A stretch of DNA of 64,000 bases from an uncultured Algibacter sp. (lineage in GTDB: Bacteria > Bacteroidota > Bacteroidia > Flavobacteriales > Flavobacteriaceae), in contig NZ_CANLGU010000002.1 of assembly GCF_947490405.1 (NCBI RefSeq), positions 434,001 to 498,000 of the forward strand, given 5' to 3'. Positions 62,347-64,000 of this stretch are shown here, piece by piece (positions within the stretch are counted from its first letter, which is position 1; each line of letters opens with the position of its first letter). Below the pieces are notes generated by a model. That model was given only the letters and a program-made list of their open reading frames with translations. It had not been told where the DNA came from and made no database searches. A program made the translations under genes and the position numbers.

Positions 62347-64000
62347 ATGTCATCAAACAAGAAATACTGGAAAAGTGTTGAAGAGCTAAACGAAAATAGC
62401 TCTATTGTTGAGACGCTCAAACAAAATGAGTTTGTAGCAGAGATTCCTACAGATGAGTTTTTAGGTGATAAAGATACATTAGAGTCAACGTCTACTACAC
62501 GTCGCGATTTCTTAAAATATGTTGGGTTTAGTACAGCTGCAGCATCGTTAGCTGCTTGTGAGGGGCCAGTAAAAAAATCTATCCCTTATGTAGTTCAACC
62601 TACAGAGATTATTCCTGGAGTAGCTAATTACTATGCAACGACTATTGCTAATGGATTTGATTTTGCAAGTGTTTTGGTGAAAACACGCGAAGGTCGTCCC
62701 ATTAAGATAGAAAACAATACTATGGCGGCTACTAATGGTAGTGCAAATGCTAGAGTAAATGCTTCGGTTTTAGGTTTGTATGATAGTCTAAGAGTACAAG
62801 GTCCAAAAAAGGGTGATAAGTCAATTTCCTGGAGTGATTTTGATTCTGAAACTACTAGTAAGTTAACTGATATTGCAGCAGCAAATAAAGATATTGTGTT
62901 GCTAACACAAACTTTTGCAAGTCCTTCAACTAGTAAGTTGATATCTGAGTTTAAAGAAAAATACGGTAATGTACGTCATGTAGTTTATGATGCTGTTTCA
63001 GAATCTGCTGCATTAGATGCTTACCAAGCTAAATATGGTGAACGCGCACTGGCAAATTATGATTTTGAAAAAGCGATGACTATCGTTTCTGTTGGTGCTG
63101 ATTTCTTAGGAGATTGGCAAGGTGGCGGTTTTGATTCTGGATATTCTAAAAATAGAGTTCCAGATCACGGCAAAATGTCAAGACACGTTCAGTTTGAGTC
63201 TAACATGTCTTTAACTGGTGCAAATGCTGATAAACGTGTGCCTTTAACACCATCTCAACAAAAAATAGCTTTAGCTAAATTACATAGTCAAATCGTTGGT
63301 GGTTCTGTTTCAGGAGATTTACCTACTCATATTGAAGATGCAGTTAAAAAAGCTGCTTCTCAATTGAAGAAAGCAGGAAGTAATGGTGTTGTAGTTACTG
63401 GTATTAACGATGTAAATGCACAAACAGTTGCTATCGAAATTAATGAAGCTTTAGGAAGTAAGGCTTTTGATCCTAAAACACCAATTAAAACAAGACAAGG
63501 TAATGATAAAGCAGTAGCACAATTAGTAGCTGATATGAAAGCTGGTAAAGTTGCTGCAATTATCATGAGTGGAGTAAATCCAATATACACCTTGGCGAAT
63601 GCTTCAGATTTTGCTGAAGGATTGAAAAAAACAGAATTATCTGTAGCGTTCTCAATGAAAGCTGATGAAACGTCTACACAAGCACAATATATTGCAGCAG
63701 CACCTCACTACTTAGAGTCATGGGGAGATGTTGAATTTAAAAAAGGGCACTATGCATTAATGCAACCTACAATTCGTCCTTTATTTGATACAAGACAGTT
63801 TCAGGAAGCTTTATTAAAGTGGAATGGAAACGATGTGTCTTATCACGATTATATTAAAGACGCTTGGGGAACTAGTATTTTGGGTGGAGGTTCTTTCAAT
63901 AAAGCCTTACATGATGGTGCTTATGTTGGAACAATTGCTACAGAAGTTGAAGAAACTGCAGAAGTAGTTGAAGAAGAAAATGCAACACCTTTTGGAAATG
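62347..64000 (+). CDS. actB: ActB iron-sulfur/molybdopterin-like subunit of alternative complex III (cut by window edge)
   Basis: The first 551 codons of a larger gene from the ATG at 62347, 70 nt after actA. A Tat-type signal TRRDFLKYVGFSTAAASLAAC (RR-DFLK, then Cys of a possible lipobox) lies at about 51-70. The protein continues into the molybdopterin-oxidoreductase-like fold (NHGxM-type stretches, GVNPIYTLANA) that has lost its cofactor in this family. The iron-sulfur half lies beyond the window. It ends without a stop codon at 64000. The genes for ActC-F are expected next, outside the window. Confidence 0.9.
   Translation, partial: MSSNKKYWKSVEELNENSSIVETLKQNEFVAEIPTDEFLGDKDTLESTSTTRRDFLKYVGFSTAAASLAACEGPVKKSIPYVVQPTEIIPGVANYYATTIANGFDFASVLVKTREGRPIKIENNTMAATNGSANARVNASVLGLYDSLRVQGPKKGDKSISWSDFDSETTSKLTDIAAANKDIVLLTQTFASPSTSKLISEFKEKYGNVRHVVYDAVSESAALDAYQAKYGERALANYDFEKAMTIVSVGADFLGDWQGGGFDSGYSKNRVPDHGKMSRHVQFESNMSLTGANADKRVPLTPSQQKIALAKLHSQIVGGSVSGDLPTHIEDAVKKAASQLKKAGSNGVVVTGINDVNAQTVAIEINEALGSKAFDPKTPIKTRQGNDKAVAQLVADMKAGKVAAIIMSGVNPIYTLANASDFAEGLKKTELSVAFSMKADETSTQAQYIAAAPHYLESWGDVEFKKGHYALMQPTIRPLFDTRQFQEALLKWNGNDVSYHDYIKDAWGTSILGGGSFNKALHDGAYVGTIATEVEETAEVVEEENATPFGN

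Overview
The window is a piece of chromosome from a low-GC member of the Flavobacteriaceae (Bacteroidota). Several things point there: promoter-like boxes of the Bacteroidota type (TAnnTTTG near -7, TTG/TTTG about 19 nt upstream), many genes without a purine-rich ribosome binding site, a type A T9SS C-terminal sorting domain, a PorT-like barrel, a DUF2723 membrane protein, a four-gene ExbB/ExbD operon, and an alternative complex III (act) locus. Almost everything looks like vertically inherited core genome. I see no insertion sequence, prophage, integrase, CRISPR array or plasmid gene.

Layout. 1-7,016: start of aspS, then a left-reading tetR-tolC-mfp-rnd efflux operon whose promoter lies inside a perfect 15-bp inverted repeat. 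7,151-13,254: isoprenyl diphosphate synthase, a small conserved gene, a small beta-barrel and sucAB. 13,284-14,819: a left-reading group with a one-helix peptide, two tandem RNA-like units, a NarL-type response regulator and a retropepsin-like protein. 14,895-20,072: tatD, asparaginase, tRNA-Ser, the exb operon and a PorT-like barrel. 20,067-31,871: a 12-kb left-reading block with a PAP2-like protein, rpoN, asnS, an MMPL-type RND exporter, a DUF5686-like barrel, frr, pyrH, tsf, rpsB, rpsI and rplM. 32,301-37,928: one very large secreted copper-radical-oxidase-like protein carrying a LamG domain, ten Ig-like repeats and a T9SS signal. 38,007-53,711: tsaC, a GC-rich palindromic element, ygiQ, a lipoprotein, polA, a sugar MFS carrier, a phosphoesterase, a cysteine-less thioredoxin, a polysaccharide deacetylase, DUF2723, tRNA-Gln and two orphan membrane proteins. 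53,806-64,000: a universal stress protein, rimP-nusA-infB behind a possible attenuator, a fucosyltransferase-like gene, a SPOR protein, actA and the start of actB.

The items most worth a second look are these: (i) two tandem RNA-like units at 13,414-13,701, whose hairpins keep the same loop while the stem bases change in compensation; (ii) the operator/promoter overlap in front of tetR with an almost leaderless start; (iii) an intrinsic terminator just in front of rimP-nusA-infB; (iv) the oxidase-Ig-T9SS giant with near-identical internal repeats; (v) a lone fucosyltransferase-like gene after infB. None is proven to be a new system. The tandem RNA units are the best candidate for something undescribed.
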